A stretch of 42,616 nt of DNA from Planctomycetota bacterium (GCA_026692865.1 JAPLNI010000048.1:1-42616); one strand, 5' to 3'. Positions 8,731 through 17,956 are shown, counted from the stretch's first letter. Numbers and translations: made by a program. Notes: generated from the sequence alone by a model not told the origin.

Positions 8731-9786
8731 ATGAAAAACGAAGAGTTCTGGCTAGTTGAAATCGGTGTCGGGATGGGGCCTGTGGCTCTTGGGATGGAAT
8801 ACGACCGGTTGCTGCAGGTCCTACGTGTTCATCACATCGATACGGATAATCTGTTGCTCGACACAAATGGAAAACTTTCCATACCTCAGATGAATAGTCA
8901 GTTGATTTTCTTGCATGCTGAACCTCGGATTTTGTGTCAGATCGTCGTGAATGATGATCGCATTCGATTTGGTGGATTGCCAGTTATTGGAAAGCGAGTG
9001 CATGAGATTCTTGGGATGTTTAAGGCGTCTCGAAAAGAAACTCTTTGGTCTATCGATGGGACTACCGATGGAATCAGCAATGGCGATTCGCACGCAAGTC
9101 AAAGCGTTGAATCAGCAACGGCGAGTCGTGAACTGCTTGCGAGCGGTACACTATGGATAACATCGCTTGGACTGGGCATGACGTTGCGGAATGGATTGAT
9201 TGAAACTGTTCATTTATGCGACCCGGCGGATTCGCCGAGTGATGGCGTAGGTTCTTGGACGAAAGAGCAGCAGCGGTTGTCCGAAGTCCGAGAAATGCCG
9301 ATGGGATCTGGGGCAACGCATAGTGAAACCAAGCTTGATCAAACGAAGTTCCGAAAATCCATTGTACGATCGATCATGTTCATGGCGTTATACGTTTCGT
9401 TAGGTCTTGTTATAGTGTGGGGAATACGTTTACAACGAAATTGGGATGCAGTACCCGATGTGCCAGCGGTGGTTTTCGCAGTAGACCCACCTCCTCCAGT
9501 TTTCTTCCCAGACAAGATCACGGTAATGTTCATAGACGCGTCGGGTGGCGAACGTCGGGAAACATTGGACCACACTCAGTTCTTGACGACACCTCATGTG
9601 GGCGACGAAGTTAAATTGAAACTCTTACCTGAAACGCCCGAGATAGTCCTTGGACCAGTAGGCTATCGTAATGTCGGTTTCAACACTGCATTCCCCTATG
9701 GAATGGGATTACTTGCAATCGGTTCCGTTTTGCAATTGGTTGTGTTAGGCACGAAGGCTGCTCGACGTCGGAAATCGGCATTTTAA
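8731..9786 (+). CDS. Unrecognised two-helix membrane protein
   Basis: I do not recognise a family for this 351-residue protein. Residues 1-~150 form a soluble region in which GVGMGPVALGMEYDRLL and, about 135 residues later, LGLGMTLRNGLIETVHL look like two related segments. A polar linker (~165-205) leads to a membrane helix (~211-232, MFMALYVSLGLVIVW). An outside domain (~235-325) starts with the proline run VDPPPPVFFP and reads like a small beta-sandwich. A final hydrophobic segment (~326-345, YGMGLLAIGSVLQLVVLG) ends in a basic tail AARRRK. Codon use and length suggest a real gene. The start ATG 8731 has no obvious Shine-Dalgarno sequence. Confidence 0.7.
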   Translation: MKNEEFWLVEIGVGMGPVALGMEYDRLLQVLRVHHIDTDNLLLDTNGKLSIPQMNSQLIFLHAEPRILCQIVVNDDRIRFGGLPVIGKRVHEILGMFKASRKETLWSIDGTTDGISNGDSHASQSVESATASRELLASGTLWITSLGLGMTLRNGLIETVHLCDPADSPSDGVGSWTKEQQRLSEVREMPMGSGATHSETKLDQTKFRKSIVRSIMFMALYVSLGLVIVWGIRLQRNWDAVPDVPAVVFAVDPPPPVFFPDKITVMFIDASGGERRETLDHTQFLTTPHVGDEVKLKLLPETPEIVLGPVGYRNVGFNTAFPYGMGLLAIGSVLQLVVLGTKAARRRKSAF

Positions 9787-9831
9787 ACAGGTAAGTTCGA
9801 CTCTCTGAGACGCAGCTAAGTGCAGATGATT

Positions 9832-10311
9832 TTAGAACAGCGGTGCCTTACCGGTAGCGCGACGCCATGCAGACAATTGTCCCAAGTGAAGGTTCGTGTG
9901 TGCCACAAGAAGGAAGGTTGCCATGTCTCCAACGGTCGGTAGTGCCTCTTCGAAAAAGCCGAGCTTCTGTGGTTTACTTAGATCCTCATCAGTTGCTGCT
10001 TGGTACAGGTTGGCTGCATGTCGAAAAGCAGCCTCGAATGTTTTGAGAAGGTCTTCCTTCGAGGGATAGTCATTTCGATTTTGCGTCAACGGCTTTTTGG
10101 TATCAGCCTTCTCATTCCAATCAGCGGGGCAAACTCCTTGGCCTCCAAGTAGGTTTGATGCGTAGTCTGCAGCGGTCGAAAGGTGCATCATCAACCACGC
10201 GGGGTGGTTAAGTCCAAGGGGTTGTTGGCACATCGAGGAATCGTCAATGTCAGCAAGGATTTGCTTGGCGTACTCGACTGTTGCGATCATATTGGCGGTT
10301 ATGCTGTTCAT
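9832..10311 (-). CDS. DinB-like four-helix-bundle protein
   Basis: The 159-residue, mostly helical protein shows the spaced histidines expected of the DinB/YfiT metal-dependent superfamily: His43 in AWLMMHLSTAADY, and His138 and His142 in VAHTNLHLGQLSAWRR. The final segment, with the GQLSAWRRATG motif near the C-terminus, is typical of DinB_2-type proteins. Some family members are thiol-dependent S-transferases; many have unknown roles and are stress-associated. No partner gene is apparent; the convergent neighbour is the unrecognised membrane protein. Confidence 0.85.
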   Translation of the reverse strand: MNSITANMIATVEYAKQILADIDDSSMCQQPLGLNHPAWLMMHLSTAADYASNLLGGQGVCPADWNEKADTKKPLTQNRNDYPSKEDLLKTFEAAFRHAANLYQAATDEDLSKPQKLGFFEEALPTVGDMATFLLVAHTNLHLGQLSAWRRATGKAPLF

Positions 10312-11103
10312 CGAATCTCAGTGCTATAAAAGTAGAGTTAATGGGGTGTGGATTACGCATGCACGCATGGGGAGTGTAACCGATTCATTGAAGAGTCATA
10401 GGCTGCGATGATTCGTCCTAGTAAGGATCATGTTTAACTGCTAATCGATTACTCGTTCAAGGGGGCATCTTCTGTTTACTAAGTATTCGAGCTTTTGACG
10501 TATCGATTGTAGTTCGTCTAGGATCTCGAGAAGTGACTCGCTTACATCGATTTTTCACGATGATCTATGATTCCAATCGGTCCGCTGTAACCGCTTTCCA
10601 CGACAATACTGCTTCGCGTTAATCGATTGACTTCCAGTGATCCAGGTCTCTAAGGGAAACATTTTCCGAACGCAGCTAGGAGCATCGGATTACCCCAGAC
10701 TCGAACTTGCAATGTCAACAGTAGCCAGCCGATGGATGCTTCCTTTCTCAAAAGTCGAAGCCACCCACGCGAAGTCGCTGTAACAAGAATATTGCAATCG
10801 CCGCGGATACCATCTTGACTTGCTAACATTGATGGAACCGAGGTGAGGTTGAAGCCGAAACCAAGTGGATCAAAAACTTAGACTATCTACTTGAATTTCT
10901 GCTTCGTTATAAGCGATCATTTAGCAAAGTATCAATTGGCTTTATTCAAATCAAGAATTGGGCTAGCTGAATTCGTAAGAATTCAGACATCAATGAAAAC
11001 AATCGGAAACACCGAAGGTTTCAGATGTCTTACGACATTTGCTACAAGTGCAAACGCCAGGTTTTCATCTGGACGAAGCATAAGGCTTTGTTTCTAAAAA
11101 AGT
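10312..11103. other. Long intergenic region with a REP-like palindrome pair
   Basis: This 792-base gap lies between two minus-strand genes. I see no credible coding sequence; a 68-codon plus-strand frame at 10891-11097 runs through the palindromes and lacks a recognisable domain. Its right end carries an inverted pair of stem-loop elements (10962-11048). The remaining left part shows nothing I can name. Confidence 0.5.
10962..11048. repeat. REP-like inverted pair: two GTAA-loop palindromes
   Basis: The first element is a perfect 8-base stem, CTGAATTC, loop GTAA, stem GAATTCAG (10967-10986), preceded by GCTAG. The second, at about 11022-11046, reads on the minus strand GTAGCAAATGTC, loop GTAA, stem GACATCTG. 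It is almost identical to the element at 17767-17790. Opposite orientation and about 60 bases between centres match the paired arrangement of REP/BIME elements in other bacteria. Confidence 0.55.
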
Positions 11104-13089
11104 CTAATCTTCAAATTCATCCAGCCATGCTGCGACGCAAGCATCGCTGGGCATTCGCCAATCACCGCGAGGCGACAATGACACGCTTCCGACTTTGGGA
11201 CCGTCAGGGACGCAGGATCGCTTGAATTGATTGGCGAAGAATCGTTTGAGAAAGAGCTTGAGAGTCTGACGTATCTCCGACTCGGAGTAATCGCGAGAAA
11301 ACTTGGCGTGTTCACTTAGCAGCAGCATTCGATCGGGGCTGGAACCCGTTCGAATGAAGTGATATAGGAAAAAATCGTGTAGCTCGTAGGCTCCCACTGT
11401 TGCTTCGGTTGACTGAGTTATCTTTCCATCTTTTGAGAGAGGGAGTAGCTCGGGCGAGATCGGTGTCTCAACGATCGCTAGAAGAACGCGTTGCGTTTCC
11501 CCCTCGAAGTAATGTTCTGCAACGTATCGCACCAAAAATCGAACAAGCGTTTTCGGAATGCTGCAGTTGACGTTGTACATCGACATGTGGTCAGCATTGT
11601 AAGTCGACCAACCAAGAGCTGCCTCCGAGAGATCACCTGTTCCAAGCACAAACCCGCGACTCATGAGCAGTAGAGTCCGCACGCGAGCTTGTACATTCTC
11701 GAATGTCAGGTCGCTTCGATGATGGTCGGGTAGATGCTCGATGGTCTTCTGAAAGGAATCGACGGAGTGGCCATCGATTTCAATTCCGAATGGCAAGTGC
11801 TTGAGGTCACGAAAGTTTTGTAAACAATTTTCGCGAATGTCAATTTCTTCGCTCTGGATCTCAAGCAGTCGCATCAAGTCCGCAGCGTTTGTGCGTGTGC
11901 CTTGCGAAGTACCAAAGCCAGGCAAGCTGATTCCGTGAATACGCTTACGATCAATTAGCATTCCATCAGCCATTCGCACAGCAGCCAGCAAAGCGAGCGT
12001 GGAATCTAAACCTCCTGAAACACCGATTGATAAAGGGATCGTCGCAGGTATTTGCGAGACTCGTTTGGAAAGACCCGCACATTGAATTTCGAAGATTTCG
12101 TGACAGCGGTGCTCGAGTTCGTCGGCTGCGCTGGGAATGAATGGGCTACCAGCATACTGACGCACGAGTGGGCTTCGTTCGCTGCGCAAGGAGAATCCGA
12201 TACGACGCGGCGAGTAACCTTCCGGGAGAACCCTCAACCCATCGTGAAAGGTACCGGTCAATCTGCGATCGTGATCAATACGCCGCAGGTCGATATCGGT
12301 CGTGATTGTGGGGCCTTTCCCATCCCCGAATTTTCGTTCGACGAGCATGCTTCCACCTTCGGCAATCATACAGTGACCTCCGAAAACGATATCGGTGGTT
12401 GATTCCGAAGGGCCGCTACTGCTGTAAACGTAAGCTGCAATACAACGGCCTGACTGGCTGGTTACTAAGTTCGATCGGTAGCGTGCCTTGCCAATCGTTT
12501 CATTGCTCGCCGATAGATTCAGAAGCACATTCGCACCGGCAAGAGCTTGTAGCGAGCTAGGTGGGACGGGCATCCAAAGGTCTTCACAGATCTCGACACC
12601 GATCTGCGCTTCACCACATTCAAACAAGAGGTCGCAACCGATGGGGATTTCGCCGAGCCCGTCAATCATGATGGAGTCTGGTACCGATTCCGAGCCGCTA
12701 TGAAACCATCGCTGCTCGTAGAATTCGAGGTAGTTTGGTAAGTACTGCTTCGGAACCAATCCCAAAAGCTTCCCATTGGCAATCATCGCAGCGACATTCA
12801 GCAATCGACCTTGCACGACCAACGGTAATCCAACGGCCCACAACTGTTGCACACCATGCGACGACGCGACGATTCTCCCGAGTGCTTCCACCGACTTTTC
12901 TAGCAGCAAAAATTGGCCGAACAAATCACCGCACGTGTATCCGCAAATCGATAGCTCCGGGAACACGATTAGATCGGAGTCACTCAACGTCGCAGCGCAT
13001 GCGAGTATGCTTGCCGCATTGGCTGCAGGGTCCGCCACAGTCACTTCTGGAGACGCGGCTGAAACGCGAAGGAAACCTAGCGGATGCAT
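11104..13089 (-). CDS. nadE: Glutamine-dependent NAD+ synthetase
   Basis: This cytoplasmic enzyme makes NAD+ from deamido-NAD+ with ATP, using ammonia from glutamine. The start ATG 13089 gives MHPLGFLRVSAASPEV, the usual beginning of the nitrilase domain, and a 661-residue product; an upstream ATG at 13191 would add 34 unrelated residues. The nitrilase-type glutaminase domain (about 1-290) has the catalytic triad Glu45 (FPELS), Lys114 (LVPKQYLPNY) and Cys168 (EICEDLW). The synthetase domain (about 325-661) has the P-loop SGGLDS (358-363) and GTGDLSEAALGWSTYN. The two-domain length matches the bacterial glutamine-dependent form. The gene is divergent from the CsrA-like gene across about 500 bases. 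Confidence 0.95.
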   Translation of the reverse strand: MHPLGFLRVSAASPEVTVADPAANAASILACAATLSDSDLIVFPELSICGYTCGDLFGQFLLLEKSVEALGRIVASSHGVQQLWAVGLPLVVQGRLLNVAAMIANGKLLGLVPKQYLPNYLEFYEQRWFHSGSESVPDSIMIDGLGEIPIGCDLLFECGEAQIGVEICEDLWMPVPPSSLQALAGANVLLNLSASNETIGKARYRSNLVTSQSGRCIAAYVYSSSGPSESTTDIVFGGHCMIAEGGSMLVERKFGDGKGPTITTDIDLRRIDHDRRLTGTFHDGLRVLPEGYSPRRIGFSLRSERSPLVRQYAGSPFIPSAADELEHRCHEIFEIQCAGLSKRVSQIPATIPLSIGVSGGLDSTLALLAAVRMADGMLIDRKRIHGISLPGFGTSQGTRTNAADLMRLLEIQSEEIDIRENCLQNFRDLKHLPFGIEIDGHSVDSFQKTIEHLPDHHRSDLTFENVQARVRTLLLMSRGFVLGTGDLSEAALGWSTYNADHMSMYNVNCSIPKTLVRFLVRYVAEHYFEGETQRVLLAIVETPISPELLPLSKDGKITQSTEATVGAYELHDFFLYHFIRTGSSPDRMLLLSEHAKFSRDYSESEIRQTLKLFLKRFFANQFKRSCVPDGPKVGSVSLSPRGDWRMPSDACVAAWLDEFED

Positions 13090-13601
13090 AAGCAAATAAG
13101 CTTTGGGGAAAAGGCGTAAGCGTTCTATCCGGAATGGCTCGCGCGGAAAAGGATCGCTCTCGAGGTTCACAGTTGGTCCAGTATAACCCACGGTTGGCGT
13201 TGAAACCGGGCGGAGAATTACAGGCTTAAGAAAAGACGGATTTGTGGTGGAATCGTAAAATCTGAGCCGATGGGGCTGGCTATGAAGGGTGAATCTGCCT
13301 CAACTTGCTAGATCTCCACGCAAGGCGCGTTCGCGATTCAAGAAAAAAGACATTTTCAGTCAGCCCCCATAATTGATGCTTTCCGAACTATCTCAAAAAG
13401 CCTTGGGGAGTCACATTGCATAGCCGATCCGAACCGCACGTATTCAAACGTCAACTAAGTGGTGTTGACGCAGTGGTCGGTGTTCCTATATGTTCACTAA
13501 AGCGCGAGGATGGCGAAATGGAAACACGGATGTGCGGACCACTATTTTGTATCAGGAACTCGGACGGAAATGTCCGAGGGAAACCAGCACTGGAGGCCGG
13601 C
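13090..13601. other. Divergent intergenic region between nadE and the csrA-like gene
   Basis: About 510 bases hold the start regions of two divergent genes. The csrA-like reading frame is open upstream to 13416, but this stretch has no CsrA similarity and precedes a strong ribosome binding site, so I treat it as leader. No repeat or clear promoter was recognised. Confidence 0.45.
13592..13596 (+). promoter_or_regulatory. Strong Shine-Dalgarno site deciding the csrA-like start
   Basis: GGAGG lies five bases before ATG 13602, which begins MLVLSRSEGE, the canonical CsrA N-terminus. This favours the internal start over the upstream in-frame start at 13416. Confidence 0.75.
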
Positions 13602-14024
13602 ATGTTAGTACTATCACGAAGCGAAGGCGAAGGAATTACTTTTCCGGACATGGATTTGAAGGTCCAAGTTTTACGAATCACGGGAAATCGAGTTCAAGTG
13701 GGGATCGATGCGGACCCCAAAATACGAGCCCTTCGAAGCGAGCTCGCAAGTTCCGATTTGGGGCAAAAATACGCGCGAACAACCAGCAAGAAACAAGGCA
13801 AGACGCAAGCGTGCTGCGAAATTCAAAGCCAAATAAACGCGTTACAGCAAACCCTGGATATCGCTCAGCAGCAATTAGACCGCGGCGAACCAAAACGTGC
13901 CGTGTGGACGCTGGAGCAATTCCATCTGTCTGGAAGCGTAACCAAAGTATCCGAACCGTCGCCTGGATATAGCGTTGCAAAGTCTGATGGGGCGGTTGCG
14001 CCCGGAGAACAACTGGCATGCTAA
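13602..14024 (+). CDS. CsrA-type RNA-binding regulator with a C-terminal extension
   Basis: CsrA dimers bind GGA-containing hairpins in mRNA leaders and control translation or stability. Residues 1-~48 match the CsrA core: MLVLSRSEGE, a central VQVLRITGNRVQVGI, and DADPKIRALRSEL with Arg45 at the RNA-contacting Arg44 position of well-studied homologues. Ordinary CsrA is about 60-75 residues. This 140-residue product has an extra ~90, including a predicted helical segment rich in Gln (~72-108, SQINALQQTLDIAQQQLD) and a Ser/Gly/Ala-rich tail with a terminal Cys. Unusual residues (EGITFPD for the typical GET-like loop) suggest a divergent subfamily. Whether the extension binds protein or RNA is unknown. 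Confidence 0.78.
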   Translation: MLVLSRSEGEGITFPDMDLKVQVLRITGNRVQVGIDADPKIRALRSELASSDLGQKYARTTSKKQGKTQACCEIQSQINALQQTLDIAQQQLDRGEPKRAVWTLEQFHLSGSVTKVSEPSPGYSVAKSDGAVAPGEQLAC

Positions 14025-14133
14025 GCGAGTTTGCGGTTGCGACGATGGACAATCAAGCGATCGCGTAAGATTTCACGAAATTGCGACATTACATTGAGGT
14101 TGCATTGCCGCAATTAGTGGCTAGCAAACTCGG

Positions 14134-15114
14134 CTAGGCTGCACGGGCAACCGCTGCGATTGCTAGTCGTTCGAGCCAATTGGCCTTGCCATTCAAGCCT
14201 GCTGATCTTAGGCCCCCAATTGCTTGGATGCTAAAAGACCTCGCCATTTCCTTGGTGAAGTCACTTGCTCCAAAGCGATTGATAACGATCTTGAACTGCT
14301 CGAAGTTTTCGCTGCTTGGGCTGCTGCACAACTCAAGGAGATTCTCTCGCTCTTGTGGCGTGGCACTACCCAATGCGTGGATCATTGGAAGCGTTGGCTT
14401 TGCCGCTAAATAATCTCCACCGACCGGTTTCCCAAGTCGTTCCTTCGTTCCCCAATAGTCCAGCCAATCATCGTGAATTTGGAATGCGAGCCCAAGATTC
14501 ATCCCGTATTCGTACTGGGAGTTGCAAACCGCTTCGGAAGCACCCGCGGCCCATGCGCCAAGTTTACAACTCACGCCACAAAGACTGCCGGTCTTGGCTC
14601 CGAGAATGTCGAAGTATTCAGGCTGTTTCAGTTCGAAATTTTCTACTGCCAGATTCTGACGAATTTCGCCTTCGCAAACCTCTTTGGCCGCCTGAGCTAT
14701 CCACCGGCCAGGTATCGTTGATTCGCCCTGATTGGCAAGGAAATATGCTTGGGTAAATAACCAGTCACCGGCGAGAATACTGATTTGGCGATTCCACTTG
14801 CGATGGACAGTTTCGCGGTGACGTCGGGAATTCGCTCCGTCGAGAATGTCGTCATGAACGAGAGTCGCTGTGTGTACCAATTCAACTACAACTGCCAATC
14901 GGATCGCTTCATCGGTAATTTTTCCGCTAGCTTGAGCGGCAAGTAAAAGGAGTGCGGGGCGCAGTCTCTTACCGCCCATCTCCGCAACGTGGTCCAGGAT
15001 TGCCTGGATTTCTCGGGTCTCGTGACGCAGTTGTTCTCGAAGCAGCGTTTCAACGCGAGCCAACGGTTCGCGAATCGTTGCTGTAACAAGCTTTAACTCT
15101 TGCGAGTAATCCAT
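14134..15114 (-). CDS. Polyprenyl diphosphate synthase (long-chain trans type)
   Basis: The enzyme condenses isopentenyl diphosphate with an allylic primer to build the side chain used for menaquinone or similar lipids. The start ATG 15114 (MDYSQELKL) gives 326 residues and puts GGKRLRP and the first Asp-rich motif DDILD (88-92) where the family has them. An upstream ATG at 15303 would add 63 residues without homology, although it has a weak AAAGGGA upstream. The second Asp-rich motif is DDWLD within FQIHDDWLDYWG. Both DDxxD motifs are intact, so the enzyme should be active. Product length is not predictable from sequence. With the quinone genes at 40-42 kb it fits menaquinone side-chain synthesis (inference). 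Confidence 0.9.
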   Translation of the reverse strand: MDYSQELKLVTATIREPLARVETLLREQLRHETREIQAILDHVAEMGGKRLRPALLLLAAQASGKITDEAIRLAVVVELVHTATLVHDDILDGANSRRHRETVHRKWNRQISILAGDWLFTQAYFLANQGESTIPGRWIAQAAKEVCEGEIRQNLAVENFELKQPEYFDILGAKTGSLCGVSCKLGAWAAGASEAVCNSQYEYGMNLGLAFQIHDDWLDYWGTKERLGKPVGGDYLAAKPTLPMIHALGSATPQERENLLELCSSPSSENFEQFKIVINRFGASDFTKEMARSFSIQAIGGLRSAGLNGKANWLERLAIAAVARAA

Positions 15115-15332
15115 AGCAGGAGTCTGTTCTTTAACGCCTGGGCTCGTAATGAATCGGGTGATGTTTTCGTGAATTCCAGCCAACACGTTCGGGGCGTCGC
15201 TACTTTTGCCCCAGTCGGCAACCGCGATTCTACCCGCAGATGTGACTTCACGCGAACCTCGATTCGAAGACAATTCGTTAGCAATAAACATTTGGCTTTG
15301 CATACATTCCCTTTACTCAGGATTTCCCGACA

Positions 15333-15836
15333 CTATCTCTTAAACAATCCCCGTGAACCACCGTCTTTCAACCACAGTCCGACGTGAGTAATTTCCATCT
15401 TTTGATCGATTGCTTTGCACATGTCGTAGACTGTAAGTGCTGCGACTGATGCTGCGACCATCGCTTCCATCTCAACACCAGTCTTTGCAAAAACACTTAC
15501 CGTCGCAGTCCATTCCAGTTCATTCTCCGAAACCCATTCAGCAGCCAGCTCAACCTTTTCCAAGGCCAATGTATGGCACAGTGGAATTAACTTCGAAGTT
15601 TGCTTTGCCGCTTGAATTCCAGCAATTTTTGCCACAAGAAGCACTTCCCCTTTGGGACCTACGCCTTTCTTGATCGCTGTCGCAGTTGCCTCCGCCATCG
15701 CTAAACGGCTTTTTGCCACCGCAATGCGGGAGGTCACTACCTTTTCGCCAACGTCGACCATGGTTGGCGAGCCGTCAGCACCGATGTGGGATAATCCAAA
15801 GTTGTTTTTCATTAACGGGCAATCCGGAAGGGGCAT
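15333..15836 (-). CDS. moaC: Cyclic pyranopterin monophosphate synthase (MoaC)
   Basis: MoaC converts the MoaA product 3',8-cyclo-GTP to cyclic pyranopterin monophosphate, the second step of molybdenum cofactor synthesis, in the cytoplasm. Visible family motifs are MVDVGEK near the N-terminus, AKIAGIQAAKQTSKLIPLCH, KTGVEMEAMVAAS, and YDMCKAIDQ followed by KDGGSRGLF. These contain the conserved His, Asp and Lys of the active site. The 167-residue length is normal. Translation may start at ATG 15836 or eight codons later at 15812 (MKNNFGLSHI). The stop lies close to the polyprenyl synthase gene on the same strand, so they may be co-transcribed; no other moa gene is in the window. Confidence 0.95.
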   Translation of the reverse strand: MPLPDCPLMKNNFGLSHIGADGSPTMVDVGEKVVTSRIAVAKSRLAMAEATATAIKKGVGPKGEVLLVAKIAGIQAAKQTSKLIPLCHTLALEKVELAAEWVSENELEWTATVSVFAKTGVEMEAMVAASVAALTVYDMCKAIDQKMEITHVGLWLKDGGSRGLFKR

Positions 15837-15987
15837 AAAGACCTGATCAGGAAGCCTAAACTCTGCGAATATCTCGCGTTCGATAGGGCTTAACTGGAGC
15901 GCAGGCTAAAAGATAACAAAAACCGACCAATCGACACGGGCTCGAAACAAAGCGTGCGGGCTTGCACTCACTCCGTCGAATATTTCG

Positions 15988-17607
15988 CTAAACACTTGTC
16001 GGTGTCGGTATGTCGCTTCGGCGTTCGTAAGTGCGGTCGGCTGCAATTCCCGAAGCGAATTGATTCAGAGCGATGTTGTAAAGCCTGCTGCCACAATCGG
16101 TTGGGTAATTCCCAGTGACGCACGCTTGGCAAAGATGGTCTTGAGGGAGTTGGATAGCTCGAGCGATCGAAGACACCGGTAAATACCGAAGCGAATCACA
16201 ACCCAACTGGGCTGCCATGCGTTCTTCCGAAGCACGAGTGAGTTCGCCATTTTCGAGAAATTTGGGTGCAAAGAGTTCGTCGATCGTCGACATATCTATG
16301 CCGTAAAAGCAGGGGGCAATGATGGGAGGGCAGGCAACGCGCACGTGAATTTCTTTGGCTCCGCCCATATCTCGGATTCGATTGAGCAAGACCTTCATCG
16401 TGGTTGACCGAACGATCGAATCCTCGACCAGAAACACACGCTTTCCTTCTAGGACTTCTCGAAGCGGTGTGTACTTGCTGGCGGCCTTTGCCTTACGAGC
16501 TCGACCACCTTCGATAAAGGTACGACCGCTATATCGGTTTCGGATCAATCCTTCACGAGAGGGAATGCCTAGCTGAAACGCCATCGAATCTGCGGCTGCT
16601 TTGCTTGTATCTGGAACAGGTACAACAATCGTGTCCGCATCCAATTGCACCAACCCTTCCAATCGTTCGCGATTAGCAAGCTCAACGCCAAGCTCGGTTC
16701 GCGAAAGATAAACACTGCGATCGTCCAGCGTACTCGCTACGTTGGCAAAGTAAATCCATTCGAAGAAGCAGTGCTTGGGTGTCGGGGGCGGCGTGTCAAT
16801 GTATCGCTCAATGCGAATACCGTCGGGTGTAACAAGGATTGCATGTCCAGGCGGAAGGGACTTAATGGAATCGCGTGAGAACGACAGATTTAGCAGTGCG
16901 ACGCTCTCACTGGCGGCTGCAAAAAGCGGTCCCTCAATCGCGTAGCACATAGGTTTAATTCCCAGTGGATCGCGTGCGACAAGCATCTCACCCTTAGCAT
17001 TCAGAAGAGCAAGCGAATAGGCTCCATCGAAGTGTTTACAAGCATCACGAACGACTTCGATGAGAGACTTATTGTTGCTTGCAAAATCTGAAAGTTGCTT
17101 ACCGAGCTCATGCATTATTATCTCGGTGTCGGTATCGCGAGCCAAATGATGATCGCCATCGCGGGTGAGTCGATCTCGTAATTCGCCGTAGTTTGCAAGC
17201 TGGCCATTGAAGCAGAAGCTAAACCACTTGTGCTTGTGGATATGTTGCCGTTCGAAAGGCTGAGCGTAGGAGCGATCGTCTTGCCCGCATGTCGCGTATC
17301 GAACGTGACCAATCGCTGCGCTACCGGCATATTGCTGCATCAGCGATTCGTACTTGCCGCGATGGGAAAGCCGAAAGACTTCGCTTACCGACCCAACATC
17401 TTTAATCGTGTCTAGAATTAGCGAACGAGACGCGTTGTATGTGGTCATTCCCGCTGCGAGCTGGCCTCGGTTTTGAATGTCCTGAAGCATTCTAGGTAGC
17501 AGACGCGATATCTCGTTGGGACCGCCTTCGGTGCAAAGAGGACTTTCGTCGCGGCCCTGTAAGTGATAGATCGCGGCAACGCCACACTCGTGATGCAATT
17601 CGCTCAT
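15988..17607 (-). CDS. purF: Amidophosphoribosyltransferase (PurF, Fe-S type)
   Basis: PurF catalyses the first step of purine synthesis, forming 5-phosphoribosylamine from PRPP and glutamine. The start ATG 17607 gives MSELHHEC, a seven-residue propeptide before the expected nucleophile Cys8, as in Bacillus-type enzymes; an upstream start at 17757 would bury it. The class II glutaminase domain occupies about 8-240 ([22 protein letters not shown]). The PRTase domain has the PRPP loop [10 protein letters not shown]. Cysteines in [20 protein letters not shown] and [12 protein letters not shown] match the four [4Fe-4S] ligands of the B. subtilis enzyme, so an oxygen-sensitive cluster is predicted. 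Its 539 residues are slightly longer than usual. Confidence 0.93.
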   Translation of the reverse strand: MSELHHECGVAAIYHLQGRDESPLCTEGGPNEISRLLPRMLQDIQNRGQLAAGMTTYNASRSLILDTIKDVGSVSEVFRLSHRGKYESLMQQYAGSAAIGHVRYATCGQDDRSYAQPFERQHIHKHKWFSFCFNGQLANYGELRDRLTRDGDHHLARDTDTEIIMHELGKQLSDFASNNKSLIEVVRDACKHFDGAYSLALLNAKGEMLVARDPLGIKPMCYAIEGPLFAAASESVALLNLSFSRDSIKSLPPGHAILVTPDGIRIERYIDTPPPTPKHCFFEWIYFANVASTLDDRSVYLSRTELGVELANRERLEGLVQLDADTIVVPVPDTSKAAADSMAFQLGIPSREGLIRNRYSGRTFIEGGRARKAKAASKYTPLREVLEGKRVFLVEDSIVRSTTMKVLLNRIRDMGGAKEIHVRVACPPIIAPCFYGIDMSTIDELFAPKFLENGELTRASEERMAAQLGCDSLRYLPVSSIARAIQLPQDHLCQACVTGNYPTDCGSRLYNIALNQFASGIAADRTYERRSDIPTPTSV

Positions 17608-17766
17608 CGTGTAAACTGACTTGGCTGACGACAACGGCTCAATGAAAACAACTTTTTCACCAGAGCACCAAAATGCTCCCCGATGGATCAACAAGAGTCT
17701 ATCCTGAGAATCCGAATTGGCCAACCGCCGATTGCCAGTGGGAGCAGCCATCTTCAAGATCGTCGA

Positions 17767-17794
17767 TAACCGTAGCAGATGTCGTAAGACATCT
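17767..17794 (+). repeat. REP-like palindrome (GTAG tetranucleotide, GTAA loop)
   Basis: GTAG is followed by stem CAGATGTC, loop GTAA, stem GACATCTG, then AAG. The same element, with one stem mismatch, is found on the opposite strand at about 11022-11046, and a stem-swapped version is at 10967-10986. A 5' GTAG plus palindrome is the general form of REP elements associated with RAYT transposases in other bacteria; no such transposase is in this window. Confidence 0.55.
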
Positions 17795-17901
17795 GAAGAG
17801 GCAAACTTTTACGATACTTCTTGTCGAACGCCGTCGGGTTTCGCTCCGGATCGTACTCGTATTAAATGAAATGGTACTCGTACTCGTGCAATGGTTCTAT
17901 C

Positions 17902-17956
17902 GAATCGAGTAGGAGTACCGCCGTTGGCTGAGTATGAATACGAAAAGACAGGGGTT
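17902..17956 (+). repeat. GAGTAC-family intergenic repeat, copy C
   Basis: The element runs from GAATCGAGTAGGAGTACC through GCCGTTGGCTGAGTATGA to ACGAAAAGACAGGGG and aligns end to end with the minus-strand copy at 3846-3906. Immediately upstream, TACTCGTACTCG (starting 17881) pairs with CGAGTAGGAGTA (11 of 12) across about 19 bases, so the left part can fold as a hairpin. Confidence 0.65.

Noticed and set aside
10891-11097. 68-codon plus-strand frame
   Set aside because: It spans the paired REP-like palindromes and runs to the 3' end of nadE; no domain.
13416-13601. N-terminal extension of the CsrA-like protein
   Set aside because: The canonical CsrA start follows a strong GGAGG at the right distance; the upstream 62 codons have no similarity to the family.
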